This document shows, in pieces, positions 27,337 to 36,379 of a stretch of 64,000 nt of DNA. The notes beneath the pieces are model-generated. The model was not told the origin of the DNA. It made no database searches and worked only from the letters and a program-made list of their open reading frames with translations. This stretch comes from Stenotrophomonas africana (lineage in GTDB: Bacteria > Pseudomonadota > Gammaproteobacteria > Xanthomonadales > Xanthomonadaceae). The translations under genes and the position numbers were made by a program. The first letter of the stretch is position 1. Each line of letters opens with the position of its first letter. The DNA is taken from positions 62,001 to 126,000 of the forward strand of contig NZ_JABEME010000010.1 in assembly GCF_013004645.1 (NCBI RefSeq). The letters run 5' to 3'.

Positions 27337-29078
27337 GCGCGCACCGCCTGTGCCGGTTCCACCAGCCGGCCTTCCGGCAACAGCAGGCAACGGTCGGCCC
27401 AGGCGATCACCGCCGGGCTGTGGGTGGCAACCACTACGCTGCGTCCACGTGCATAGGCTGCCAGGCTGCGCAGCAGCGCCGCTTCGGTATCGGCATCGAG
27501 GAACGCGGTGGGTTCGTCCAGCAGCAGCACCTGCGGGTCGCGCAGCAACAGGCGGGCCAGGCCGATACGGCGCGCTTCGCCACCGGACAGGCCAAAGCCG
27601 CGTTCGCCGATCACCGTATCCAGGCCCTGCGGCAGGCGCTGCGCGAACTGCAGCACCTGCGAGGCCTCGGCCACCGCGCGCAGGCGCGCATCGCTGGCAC
27701 CGGGATCGGCCAGGCGCAGGTTGTCGGCGATGCTGCCATGGAACAGGTACGGTCGCTGGCTCGCATAGGCCACCTGCACGCCGGGCCGCAACTGCAGCTT
27801 GCCGGCACGCGGCGGCAACCAACCGGCCAGTGCTTCCAGCAGCGTGCTTTTGCCGGATCCGCTGGGACCGACCAGGGCCAGCCGCTGGCCCGGTTCCAGC
27901 AGTACATCCAGATCCTGCAGCACATCGTGGGGGGCGCCCAATGGGCGCAGTACCAGCCCCTGCGCCCGCAACGGCGGCAAGGCGGCCTCGGCCGGCTCCA
28001 CCGCCAGCGGTGCAACCTCGTTCTCGATCAGGCCCTGCTCGTCCGGCAACGACTGCAGCAGACGCTCAACCTCGGCCGCCGCTGCCAGTGCATTGGCGCG
28101 GTCATGGTAGTGCGCAGCCAAACGCCGCAGCGGCGCATAGAACTCCGGCGCCAGCAGCAGGCAGAACAGGCCCGCGCCCAGGGTCGGCACCGTCGAGTGC
28201 AGCGACATCATGCCCAGGTAGCTCAGGCCCAGGTACAGCGCGACCATCGCCACGCTCACCGAGGCGAAGAATTCCAGCACCGTGGACGACAGGAAGGCGA
28301 TGCGCAGCACCTTCAGGGTGCGCACGCGTACGCCTTCTGCAGCCGCCTCGATACCTTCCAGTTCGGCCTCGCCACGGCCATACAGGCGTAGCAGGCCCAG
28401 GCCCTTGATGCGGTCGGCGAAGTGGCCGCTCATCCGCGCCAGCTCGCCCAGTTGCGCACGGCCGGCGGCTTCGGCGCCCCAGCCCACCAGCATCATGAAG
28501 AACGGCACCAGCGGTGCGGTGAACAGCAGGATCAACGCCACCACCCAGTCCACCCAGGCTACCGCGGCCAGGATCAGCAGGGGCACCACCACCACTTCGG
28601 TGCGCACCGGCAGGAAGCCGCTGTAGTAGCTTTCAATCGCGTCGCCGTGATGCAGCATCAGCTCGCCCAGCTCGCCGGTGCGGCGCTGGCGCAGCCACAG
28701 CGGCCCATGGCCGAGCAGACGCGCGAACACACGCTCGCGCAACGCCAATCGCGCGGCATCGGCCACATCACCGGCAGCCGCCTGGCTGGTACTGCCCAGC
28801 AGCGTGCGCAGCACCAGGATCACAGCCAATCCAGCGAGCACCGGCAGACCCGACGCCAGCGGTGCGCGCTCCACCAGCACCGTCTGCACCAACCAGGCAA
28901 TGGCCGCAGCCTGCCCGACCAGCAACCCGCCGGACAGGCTGATGCACACCGCCGCCAGCCGCTGGCGGCTCCGGGCGGACCGTGCCAGATCGGCCAGCCA
29001 GGCCGTACGAACACGCCGCTGGCGGGCGGTTTCAGCTTCCGGGGGAAGGCCGTCAGGGGTCGTTTCGGCAGCGCTCAA
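27333..29078 (-). CDS. cydD: heterodimeric ABC exporter subunit CydD
   Basis: 581 residues: ABC exporter membrane domain with 'RTGELGELMLHHGDAIESYYSGFLP' (in part) and 'FFMMLVGWGAEAAGRAQLGEL', then ATPase motifs 'VGPSGSGKSTLLEALAG', 'LSGGEARRIGLARLLL' and 'VLLLDEPTAFLD'. Partner of CydC in thiol export for cytochrome bd assembly. First gene of the minus-strand cydDC operon, divergent from cydABX across a 228-nt region with an FNR box. Confidence 0.92.
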   Translation of the reverse strand: MSAAETTPDGLPPEAETARQRRVRTAWLADLARSARSRQRLAAVCISLSGGLLVGQAAAIAWLVQTVLVERAPLASGLPVLAGLAVILVLRTLLGSTSQAAAGDVADAARLALRERVFARLLGHGPLWLRQRRTGELGELMLHHGDAIESYYSGFLPVRTEVVVVPLLILAAVAWVDWVVALILLFTAPLVPFFMMLVGWGAEAAGRAQLGELARMSGHFADRIKGLGLLRLYGRGEAELEGIEAAAEGVRVRTLKVLRIAFLSSTVLEFFASVSVAMVALYLGLSYLGMMSLHSTVPTLGAGLFCLLLAPEFYAPLRRLAAHYHDRANALAAAAEVERLLQSLPDEQGLIENEVAPLAVEPAEAALPPLRAQGLVLRPLGAPHDVLQDLDVLLEPGQRLALVGPSGSGKSTLLEALAGWLPPRAGKLQLRPGVQVAYASQRPYLFHGSIADNLRLADPGASDARLRAVAEASQVLQFAQRLPQGLDTVIGERGFGLSGGEARRIGLARLLLRDPQVLLLDEPTAFLDADTEAALLRSLAAYARGRSVVVATHSPAVIAWADRCLLLPEGRLVEPAQAVRA

Positions 29079-29202
29079 GGGGTCTTCACGGGCAACGGGG
29101 GAGACACGGCATTGTAGGCGCAGGCAACAGCCCGCCCCTGCGGCCGGCGGTCGCAGTCTTCATCAGGTTGGCATACGATCAACCGGGGCACCTGTTCATA
29201 CA

Positions 29203-29216
29203 TTGATCTGGATCAA
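29203..29216. promoter_or_regulatory. FNR/Anr box between cydDC and cydABX
   Basis: TTGATCTGGATCAA is a perfect match to the FNR consensus TTGAT-N4-ATCAA. It is centred 97 nt upstream of the cydA start and 131 nt upstream of cydD. Low oxygen would then activate this high-affinity oxidase through an FNR-like regulator. Confidence 0.8.
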
Positions 29217-29306
29217 GGCTGTTTGAAGTAGTCGGTCACATCATTCACGTCGTAGACCACCCTTCCCGCCACCTGCAACGGCACTATCCAACGAGGTAGC
29301 CAGGCC

Positions 29307-30896
29307 ATGATTGATCAGACAGTCGTAGAACTGTCGCGGCTGCAATTCGCTCTGACCGCGATGTACCACTTCCTATTCGTCCCGCTCACGCTTGGCCTGT
29401 CGTTCATGGTGGCCATCATGGAGAGCGTGTATGTGATGACCGGCAAGGAGATCTGGCGCAGGATGACCCTGTTCTGGGGCGTCCTGTTCGGCATCAACTT
29501 CGCCATGGGCGTTGCCACCGGCATCGTCATGGAATTCCAGTTCGGCATGAACTGGTCCTACTACAGCCACTACGTGGGTGACATCTTCGGTGCGCCGCTG
29601 GCGATCGAAGGCCTGATGGCGTTCTTCCTGGAAGCCACCTTCGTCGGCCTGTTCTTCTTCGGCTGGAACCGCCTGAGCAAGGTCAAGCACCTGATGGTGA
29701 CCTGGCTGATGGCGCTGGGCACCAATCTGTCGGCGATCTGGATCCTGATCGCCAACGGCTGGATGCAGAACCCGACCGGCGCGGTGTTCAACCCGGAAAC
29801 CATGCGCATGGAAGTCGTCGACTTCATGGCCGTGGTGTTCAACCCGGTGGCGCAGGCCAAGTTCGTGCATACCGTCAGCGCCGGGTACGTGACCGGCGCG
29901 GTGTTCGTGATGGCGATCAGCGCCCTGTTCCTGCTGCGCAACAAGCACAAGGACCTGGCCCGTCGTTCGTTCGCGGTGGCCGCAGCCTTCGGCCTGCTGT
30001 CGTCGCTGTCGGTGGTGGTGCTGGGTGACGAGAGCGGTTACGCCGCCAGCGAACACCAGAAGATGAAGCTGGCCGCGATTGAAGCGATGTGGGAGACCGA
30101 GCGTGCACCGGCCGACTTCACCGCCTTCGGCATCCCGAACCAGGAAACCCACCAGAACGACTACGCGGTGAAAATCCCGTACCTGATGGGCCTGATCGCC
30201 ACCCGTTCGTTGAACCAGCCGATCCCGGGCATCCTGGAACTGGTCGAGCGCGCCGAGCACCGCGTGCGCGGCGGCCAGCTGGCCTACGGTGCGCTGGAAC
30301 GCCTGCGTGCCAACAAGAACGACGTCGAAGCGCGCGAGATGTTCGACCGCCATTGGCAGGACCTGGGCCACGGCCTGCTGCTCAAGCGCTACCGCGATGA
30401 CATCCTCAACGCCACCCCGCAGGAGATCTCGCAGGCGGCGATGGACACCGTGCCGCGGGTGATGCCGCTGTTCTGGACCTTCCGCGTGATGGCCGGCCTG
30501 GGCTTCTACCTGATCGCCTTCTTCGCCCTGGCCTTCTACTACTCCTGCCGCAACAACTTCCAGGACAAGCGCTGGTTCCTGCGCCTGGCCCTGTGGACGC
30601 TGCCGGCACCGTGGATCGCGATCGAATGCGGCTGGTTCGTGGCCGAGTATGGTCGCCAGCCGTGGGCGGTCGATGGCGTGCTGCCGACCTTCTATGCGGC
30701 ATCGGGCCTGGCCCTGCATGAAATCGTGCTGACCCTGGCCGGCTTCACCGCGATCTACACCGCACTGATCGTGGTCGAGATCAAGCTGATGCTCAAGGCG
30801 ATCCGCAAGGGTCCGGACGAGGTGCTGCCGTCGCTGCAGTCGCCCCAGCCACATGCTTCCCACAATGCCTCGGCGCCGGCCGCCGGCCAGGCCTGA
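29307..30896 (+). CDS. cydA: cytochrome bd ubiquinol oxidase subunit I
   Basis: 529 residues. Contains the heme ligand His of 'TAMYHFLFVPLTLGLSF', the 'GRQPWAVDGVLPT' motif, and the periplasmic Q-loop between about residues 250 and 385. The Q-loop has the length of the long (E. coli-like, 'L') form. CydA binds hemes b558, b595 and d and oxidises quinol. AGGTAGCC lies upstream of the ATG. With cydB and cydX it forms the complete oxidase operon, downstream of an FNR box. Confidence 0.96.
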   Translation: MIDQTVVELSRLQFALTAMYHFLFVPLTLGLSFMVAIMESVYVMTGKEIWRRMTLFWGVLFGINFAMGVATGIVMEFQFGMNWSYYSHYVGDIFGAPLAIEGLMAFFLEATFVGLFFFGWNRLSKVKHLMVTWLMALGTNLSAIWILIANGWMQNPTGAVFNPETMRMEVVDFMAVVFNPVAQAKFVHTVSAGYVTGAVFVMAISALFLLRNKHKDLARRSFAVAAAFGLLSSLSVVVLGDESGYAASEHQKMKLAAIEAMWETERAPADFTAFGIPNQETHQNDYAVKIPYLMGLIATRSLNQPIPGILELVERAEHRVRGGQLAYGALERLRANKNDVEAREMFDRHWQDLGHGLLLKRYRDDILNATPQEISQAAMDTVPRVMPLFWTFRVMAGLGFYLIAFFALAFYYSCRNNFQDKRWFLRLALWTLPAPWIAIECGWFVAEYGRQPWAVDGVLPTFYAASGLALHEIVLTLAGFTAIYTALIVVEIKLMLKAIRKGPDEVLPSLQSPQPHASHNASAPAAGQA

Positions 30897-30911
30897 GGCA
30901 GGAGAACCAAG

Positions 30912-32063
30912 ATGGATTTCATTCTTCTGGACTACACCACGCTGCGCGTGATCTGGTGGCTGCTGCTCGGCATCCTGCTGATCGGTTTTGCCGTGATGGA
31001 TGGTTTCGACCTGGGCGTGGGCACCCTGCTGCCCTTCGTGGCCCGCAACGATGCCGAGCGCCGGCTGGTGATCAACACCATCGGCCCGGTCTGGGAAGGC
31101 AACCAGGTGTGGCTGGTGCTCGGTGGCGGTGCGATCTTTGCTGCCTGGCCGCCGCTGTATGCGGTCAGTTTCTCCGGGTTCTACCTGGCGATGTTCGTGA
31201 TCCTGTTCGCCCTGATCCTGCGCCCGGTCGGCTTCAAGTTCCGCAGCAAGATGCCCAGTGAGCGCTGGCGCAACACCTGGGACTGGGCGCTGTTCATCGG
31301 TGGCTTCATTCCGGCACTGATCATGGGCGTTGCGGTGGGCAACGTGGTGCTGGGTGTGCCGTTCCACTTCGATGACAGCATGCGCATCTTCTACACCGGC
31401 TCGTTCTTCGGCCTGCTGATGCCCTTCGCACTGCTGGCCGGCCTGCTCAGCGTGTCGATGCTGGTCGCCCACGGTGCCGCCATGCTGGTGCTGAAGACCG
31501 ATGGCCCGGTGGCCGAGCGTTCGGCCCGCTTCGGCAGCATCGCAGCGATCATCGCCTTCGTGCTGTTCGCCGTCGGTGGCGCCTGGGTGGCCTTCGGCCT
31601 GCCGGGTTACCAGATCACCTCGCAGGTGGTCACCGATGGCGCCACCAATCCGCTGCTGAAGACCGCTGAACTGGGCGCCTCCGGTGGCTGGATGCGCAAC
31701 TACAGCGCGATGCCCGCCACGATCCTGGCCCCGCTGCTCGGCCTGGCGGGCCTGCTCGCCAGTGCAGTGCTGCTGCGTGCCCGTCGCGGCGGCTTGGCCT
31801 TCATCGCCTCCGGTGCGGCCATCGCCGGCATCATCCTGACCGTCGGCTTCGCCATCTTCCCGTTCCTGCTGCCGTCCTCGAGCCAGCCCACGTCCAGCCT
31901 GACCGTGTGGGATGCCTCGTCCAGCCATCTGACCCTGTGGATCATGCTGCTGGCCACGGCGGTGTTCCTGCCGATCATCATCGGTTACACCACCTGGGTG
32001 TACCGCGTACTGAAGGGCAAGACCACCACCGAAGAGATGGGCAACAACCCGAACGCTTACTGA
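30912..32063 (+). CDS. cydB: cytochrome bd ubiquinol oxidase subunit II
   Basis: 383 residues with about eight to nine membrane helices. N-terminal '[19 protein letters not shown]' and '[25 protein letters not shown]' (in part) are hallmarks of CydB/CioB. Pairs with CydA at the inner membrane. Separated from cydA by 15 nt with a GGAG ribosome site. Confidence 0.96.
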   Translation: MDFILLDYTTLRVIWWLLLGILLIGFAVMDGFDLGVGTLLPFVARNDAERRLVINTIGPVWEGNQVWLVLGGGAIFAAWPPLYAVSFSGFYLAMFVILFALILRPVGFKFRSKMPSERWRNTWDWALFIGGFIPALIMGVAVGNVVLGVPFHFDDSMRIFYTGSFFGLLMPFALLAGLLSVSMLVAHGAAMLVLKTDGPVAERSARFGSIAAIIAFVLFAVGGAWVAFGLPGYQITSQVVTDGATNPLLKTAELGASGGWMRNYSAMPATILAPLLGLAGLLASAVLLRARRGGLAFIASGAAIAGIILTVGFAIFPFLLPSSSQPTSSLTVWDASSSHLTLWIMLLATAVFLPIIIGYTTWVYRVLKGKTTTEEMGNNPNAY

Positions 32064-32116
32064 TTGCCGGTGTGCCGGCCCACGGTCGGCACACTCTTGA
32101 ACAAAGGAGATTGACC

Positions 32117-32233
32117 ATGTGGTATTTCGCCTGGATTCTCGGCGCCGGCCTCGCCTCGACGGTGGCCATCCTCAACGGCATGTGGTTCGAAGCCCGCGAG
32201 CAGAACCGCATCGAGAAAGAAAATCGTCGCTGA
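32117..32233 (+). CDS. cydX: cytochrome bd oxidase small subunit CydX
   Basis: 38 residues: 'MWYFAWILGAGLASTVAILN' single membrane helix, then 'MWFEAREQ' and a charged tail. This matches CydX/YbgT, the small subunit that stabilises the heme environment of CydAB. AAAGGAGA lies 8 nt upstream of the ATG. Last gene of cydABX. Confidence 0.93.
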   Translation: MWYFAWILGAGLASTVAILNGMWFEAREQNRIEKENRR

Positions 32234-32247
32234 GCTGTAAAAAAACC

Positions 32248-32276
32248 TTGCCGCCTGGGCCTTCACACGGTATCTT
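32248..32276 (+). promoter_or_regulatory. promoter of tRNA-Pro copy 1
   Basis: -35 TTGCCG (32248-32253), 17-bp spacer, -10 TATCTT (32271-32276), followed by AGGCGGCTCC before the tRNA. The same -35, spacer length and downstream sequence precede copy 2. Confidence 0.75.
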
Positions 32277-32288
32277 AGGCGGCTCCTT

Positions 32289-32365
<77 letters not shown>

Positions 32366-32382
32366 CTCACGTGGTCGCATTG

Positions 32383-32411
32383 AAGCCTGGTGAAGTCGTC
32401 CAGGCTTTTTT
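32383..32411 (+). terminator. terminator of tRNA-Pro copy 1
   Basis: AAGCCTGG / CCAGGCTT stem with a 9-nt loop and a run of six T. Confidence 0.85.
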
Positions 32412-32463
32412 GTTCCCTGAAGTGGCACTGCTTCGGCAGTGTGAAGAAAACAGCATTCACCCC

Positions 32464-32492
32464 TTGCCGCCATCGGGGTGAATCGCTAGAAT
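32464..32492 (+). promoter_or_regulatory. promoter of tRNA-Pro copy 2
   Basis: -35 TTGCCG (32464-32469), 17-bp spacer, -10 TAGAAT (32487-32492). The AGGCGGCTCCCTTC stretch up to the tRNA repeats that of copy 1. Confidence 0.75.
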
Positions 32493-32505
32493 AGGCGGCT
32501 CCCTT

Positions 32506-32582
<77 letters not shown>

Positions 32583-32599
32583 CTTCGGTGGTCACCAAG

Positions 32600-32634
32600 A
32601 AGCCTGGAAGACGACAGTCCTCCGGGTTTTTTTG
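32600..32634 (+). terminator. terminator of tRNA-Pro copy 2
   Basis: GCCTGGA pairs with TCCGGGT (two G-T wobbles) and is followed by seven T. Confidence 0.75.
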
Positions 32635-32803
32635 TATCCGGCGCCCGGCACGCCCGCATGACGGGACCTTGCCGGACCGCACACGTACAATGGGCCGCGC
32701 TGCCGGCCTGCACGCAGCCACTCCCCCACCTGCCGCTTCGGCGTAGACCGATGCCGGCGCTGCATGCCGTTGCTGCGGCATGCGACACCTGCAAGGACCA
32801 CCG

Positions 32804-34009
32804 ATGAGTTCCTCCACTTCCGATTCGCCGTCGCTGCTGCACGGACGCGTGCTGGCGTTCGCCGCCATCCTGCTTGCGGCGATCAACCTGCGTACCGCAG
32901 TCACCTCGATCACCCCGCTACTCGACGTACTGGGCCAGCAGTTCGGCTTCGGCACCACCATGACCGGCGTGCTGGGCATGCTGCCGACCGCCTCGTTCGC
33001 ACTGTTCGGCGTGGCCACGCCGGCGCTGGCGCGGCGCCTTGGCCTGGAACGCACCACCCTGCTGGCGATGGTGATGGCGATGGCCGGCCTGCTGCTGCGC
33101 TCCAGCGCCGGCAACGTCGGCACGCTGCTGCTCGGTTCGGTGGTGGCACTTGCCGGCATGGGCATCGGCAACGTAGTGGTGCCGCCGCTGGTGAAGCGTT
33201 ACTTCGCCAACAAGGTCGGCACCATGAGCACGCTGTACATCAGCGTGCTGCAGCTGGGCACGATGCTGCCGGCCCTGCTTGCGGTGCCAGTGGCCAACGC
33301 TGCAGGCTGGCGCGTGTCGCTGGGCATGTGGGCGCTGCTGGCGCTGGCCGCCGCGCTGCCGTGGCTGCTGCTGGCCAGGCGTGCGCCGAAGCCGCAGGCG
33401 GATGCCACCGGTCCCGCTGCGCAGCCGCACGGCAAGGTCTGGCGCACGTCGCTGGGCTGGAGCATGACGCTGATGTTCGGCATGACCTCGCTGATGACCT
33501 ATTCGATGTTCACCTGGCTGCCGCGCATCGTGGTCGAGGCCGGTGGCACACCCGCGTTCGGCGGTGTGATGGTGGCCGTGTTCTCGGCCTTGGGCCTGCT
33601 GCCGTCGCTGGTCATTCCGTCGATGGCGGTGCGCCTGCAGAACCCGTTCCCGCTGGTGCTGATTGGCTTCTTCTCGTTCGTGATCGCCTTCACCGGCCTG
33701 CTGCTCGCCCCCATGAAGGCGCCGCTGTTGTGGGCCTGCCTGCTCGGCGTCGGTCCGTCCACCTTCCCGCTGGCGCTGACCCTGATCAACCTGCGCACCC
33801 GCACCCCCACCGGCTCGGCGGCGCTGTCCGGGTTCATGCAGGGCGTGGGCTACAGCTTCAGCTGCCTGGGCCCGTTCCTGGTCGGCTGGCTGCACACGGT
33901 CAGCGACGGCTGGACCCTCCCGTTCAGCTTCCTGTTCGGCTGCGCCACCCTGATGCTGTGCGCCTCGTGGGTGGCCTGCAAGCCGCGGAAACTGGAAGAT
34001 CTCTGGTAA
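32804..34009 (+). CDS. MFS transporter, CynX/NimT type
   Basis: 401 residues, about 12 membrane helices. The opening 'AAINLRTAVTSITPLLDVLGQQFG' and 'GMGIGNVVVPPLVKRYF' are typical of the CynX/YycB/NimT anion and 2-nitroimidazole transporter group, where the Asn-Leu-Arg of helix 1 is conserved. ATG at 32804 has AAGGA about 8 nt upstream. Monocistronic. Substrate unknown. Confidence 0.85.
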   Translation: MSSSTSDSPSLLHGRVLAFAAILLAAINLRTAVTSITPLLDVLGQQFGFGTTMTGVLGMLPTASFALFGVATPALARRLGLERTTLLAMVMAMAGLLLRSSAGNVGTLLLGSVVALAGMGIGNVVVPPLVKRYFANKVGTMSTLYISVLQLGTMLPALLAVPVANAAGWRVSLGMWALLALAAALPWLLLARRAPKPQADATGPAAQPHGKVWRTSLGWSMTLMFGMTSLMTYSMFTWLPRIVVEAGGTPAFGGVMVAVFSALGLLPSLVIPSMAVRLQNPFPLVLIGFFSFVIAFTGLLLAPMKAPLLWACLLGVGPSTFPLALTLINLRTRTPTGSAALSGFMQGVGYSFSCLGPFLVGWLHTVSDGWTLPFSFLFGCATLMLCASWVACKPRKLEDLW

Positions 34010-34350
34010 CCGGCCGGAGCCACTAGGCCGCCCCGCCTACCGCTCGTCAGCCACCCTGGGAATTTTGACGCCGGACTGACAATTCCGGGCGGATAGTGCC
34101 GGTGAATGCCCATCCTTGCCGCGTGACGGCATCGGGCATGGGGGCGGCATCGCCGCCCAGGCCACCACTCGGTGTGCGGGGGACTCTCGTTTCAGACAAG
34201 ACATTGCAGGTCGCTGTCCGGGTTGTATCCGTCCTGATGGGACGGGCATGCACGAAGGGAGTGACGCGGGCCACGGCCACGCCAAAAGCTGGCATGTGAT
34301 GTGCGTCACATTTTTCAGGTTGTCTGGTTTGGAAGCCAAGGGGGTCCCCA
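34010..34350. other. 341-nt intergenic region upstream of pgaABCD
   Basis: Holds the CRP/Clp-type site at 34295-34310 and a small GC hairpin (34142-34158), and nothing else I can identify. No gene or SMAG unit is visible. The length suggests a long regulated promoter region. Confidence 0.5.
34295..34310. promoter_or_regulatory. CRP/Clp-type binding site upstream of pgaA
   Basis: TGTGATGTGCGTCACA is a perfect TGTGA-N6-TCACA palindrome, the CRP consensus that xanthomonad Clp also binds. It is centred 48 nt before the pgaA start codon, so it probably overlaps or abuts the core promoter. Confidence 0.75.
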
Positions 34351-36378
34351 ATGGTTGTCCACCGTCGGCTGGCGCTCTGCGTCGGCCTTGCCTGTACCGC
34401 GCTGGCCTGGGCCAGCAGCGCTGCCCCGCCCGACCGCGAGGCGGCCCTGGCCGAGATCGGTCACTACCGCGACCAGGCGCGCTGGCTGGATGCCCTGGGC
34501 GCGATCGAGCGCGCCAGCCAGCAACAACCGGATGACGACCTGCTGTTCAAGCTGCGCGTGCTGACCCTGGGCGACATCGGCAACGCCTGGCGCGCGTGGG
34601 AGCTTTACCAGCAGCGCCCGCAGCTGTTCGACGCCGCGCAGAAGCAGCGCTTGGAAGGCGACTACCTGGCCAAGCTGGTGGTCTGGAGCCTGGCCTACAG
34701 CAGCAGCGAGGACAGCCGCCTCGAAGAGGCCGAATCGACCCTGGCACGCATGCAGCGCTACCTTGGCGGCGAAGGCACCCCATCCTCGCAGGCACCACTG
34801 CGTATCCGCATGGACCGGCTGATCCTGCTCAACCGCCTGGGCCGCCATGCGCAGGTGCGCGAGGAAGCCCGCGCACTTCAGGCCGAAGGCCATGCCCTGC
34901 CCGACTATGTGCTGCCTGCGGTCGGCGATTCGCTGATGGGCACCCTGCATCCGGAAGAAGCCATACCGGTGCTGCAGGCGGCAGTGGCCGGCGACCCGAC
35001 ACGCGATGCCTCGCATTCGGAACTGGCCTATGCCTACCTGGAGAGCGAGCAGCAGGAAAAGGCGATCGACCTGCTGCAGGGCTGGCGTGACAAGGCGCCG
35101 GCGTGGCGCTGGAGCAACGGCAAATCACCTTACGCGAACTGGTCACGTTACGAGGCCGACCTGAATCTGGCGATGGTGCGCGCCTACAGCGGCGACCTGG
35201 GTACCGCGCAGCACGACCTGGAATCGATGGTGGACATCGCGCCGGGCAACGGCGGCCTGCAGAGTGCACTGGGCAGCGTCTACATGATGCGTGGCTGGCC
35301 ACGCCGGGCGCTGCAGCGCCAGCAGATGGCCCACGCGTTGGACCCGCGTGACATCGAACCTCGGCTGGGAATGGAGGAGGCCTACGTCGCCCTGCAGCGC
35401 GACGACCTGGCGCGGCCGCTGCACGACGACCTGATCGCGCGCTACCCCACGCAACCGGCGGTCGAACGCATGGACCAGGCTTGGCGCGCGCATCGCGGTT
35501 GGCAGCTGAAGGCATGGACCGACATCGGACGCAGTTCCGGTGGCGGTGGCACCTCGCCGTTGGGAAACAACGATCGCCACTACGGCGTGGAAGTGGAGAC
35601 ACCGATCCTCGACGACCGCTGGCGGTTGTTCGCCCTCGCCGACCGGCGCTCCACCGATTTCCAGGACCAGCGCATCGATCCGCTGTGGCTGGGCGCAGGC
35701 GTACGCTACCGCTTCGGCCAACTGGATGCGGAAGCAGCGGTATTGCGCGCCAACGACCACATTGGCGATACCGGCCTGCGCGTCGGCGTCGGCTGGCAGT
35801 TCAACGACCACTGGCATGCCGGCGTGGTGGCCGCACGCAATGATCCGGAGGCATCGATGCAGGCACGCTCGGCCGGCATCACCGCCGACAGCGTAAGCGC
35901 ACAGGTGGACTACCGGCGCAGCGAACGCACGCACTGGATGTTCGGCGCCAGCCGCTTCCGCTATGACGATGGCAACCATCGCGAACTGTTCGGCACCCGC
36001 CTCGAACAGCGCCTGCTGACCCGCCCCCGCTGGTTGGTCGATGGCCTGGCCAGTGCCTACACCAGTCGTGGCAGCCGCGACGATGCGCCCTACTTCAACC
36101 CGAAGCGCGACCGGATGGTCGAGATCGGCCTGCGCATCGACCAGCAGCTGTGGCGCCATTACGAGCGCCACTTCCGGCACCGGCTGGCCGTCTCGCTGGG
36201 CGACTACTGGCAGGACGGCTTCGGCAGTGCGTTGGTGCCGTCGGTGTCCTACATGCACGAGTGGCAGCTGGGCCCCGGTCGCGTGTTCGAGTATGGCGTG
36301 CGCTGGTCGCGGCCGGTGTACGACGGCCATCGCGAGCGCCATATCGGCTTCGAAGCTGCACTGCGCTGGGGAGACTGA
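34351..36378 (+). CDS. pgaA: poly-beta-1,6-N-acetylglucosamine export porin PgaA
   Basis: 675 residues: signal peptide (cleavage near 'WASSAA'), a periplasmic TPR superhelix (about residues 25-390; e.g. 'RYRDQARWLDALGAIERAS'-type repeats) and a C-terminal outer-membrane beta-barrel ending 'HIGFEAALRWGD'. PgaA (HmsH) exports PNAG across the outer membrane; its TPR part binds deacetylated polymer. Start supported by AAGGGGG upstream. First gene of pgaABCD, 2 nt from pgaB. Confidence 0.92.
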   Translation: MVVHRRLALCVGLACTALAWASSAAPPDREAALAEIGHYRDQARWLDALGAIERASQQQPDDDLLFKLRVLTLGDIGNAWRAWELYQQRPQLFDAAQKQRLEGDYLAKLVVWSLAYSSSEDSRLEEAESTLARMQRYLGGEGTPSSQAPLRIRMDRLILLNRLGRHAQVREEARALQAEGHALPDYVLPAVGDSLMGTLHPEEAIPVLQAAVAGDPTRDASHSELAYAYLESEQQEKAIDLLQGWRDKAPAWRWSNGKSPYANWSRYEADLNLAMVRAYSGDLGTAQHDLESMVDIAPGNGGLQSALGSVYMMRGWPRRALQRQQMAHALDPRDIEPRLGMEEAYVALQRDDLARPLHDDLIARYPTQPAVERMDQAWRAHRGWQLKAWTDIGRSSGGGGTSPLGNNDRHYGVEVETPILDDRWRLFALADRRSTDFQDQRIDPLWLGAGVRYRFGQLDAEAAVLRANDHIGDTGLRVGVGWQFNDHWHAGVVAARNDPEASMQARSAGITADSVSAQVDYRRSERTHWMFGASRFRYDDGNHRELFGTRLEQRLLTRPRWLVDGLASAYTSRGSRDDAPYFNPKRDRMVEIGLRIDQQLWRHYERHFRHRLAVSLGDYWQDGFGSALVPSVSYMHEWQLGPGRVFEYGVRWSRPVYDGHRERHIGFEAALRWGD

Positions 36379-36379
36379 C

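Noticed and set aside
29373..31928. Minus-strand 851-codon frame opposite cydA and cydB
   Set aside because: Antisense shadow of two firmly identified oxidase subunits, very rich in Gln and His.
34010..34350. Possible c-di-GMP riboswitch before pgaA
   Set aside because: I looked for conserved GEMM-type segments and found none; only a Clp/CRP-type site and a small hairpin are visible.
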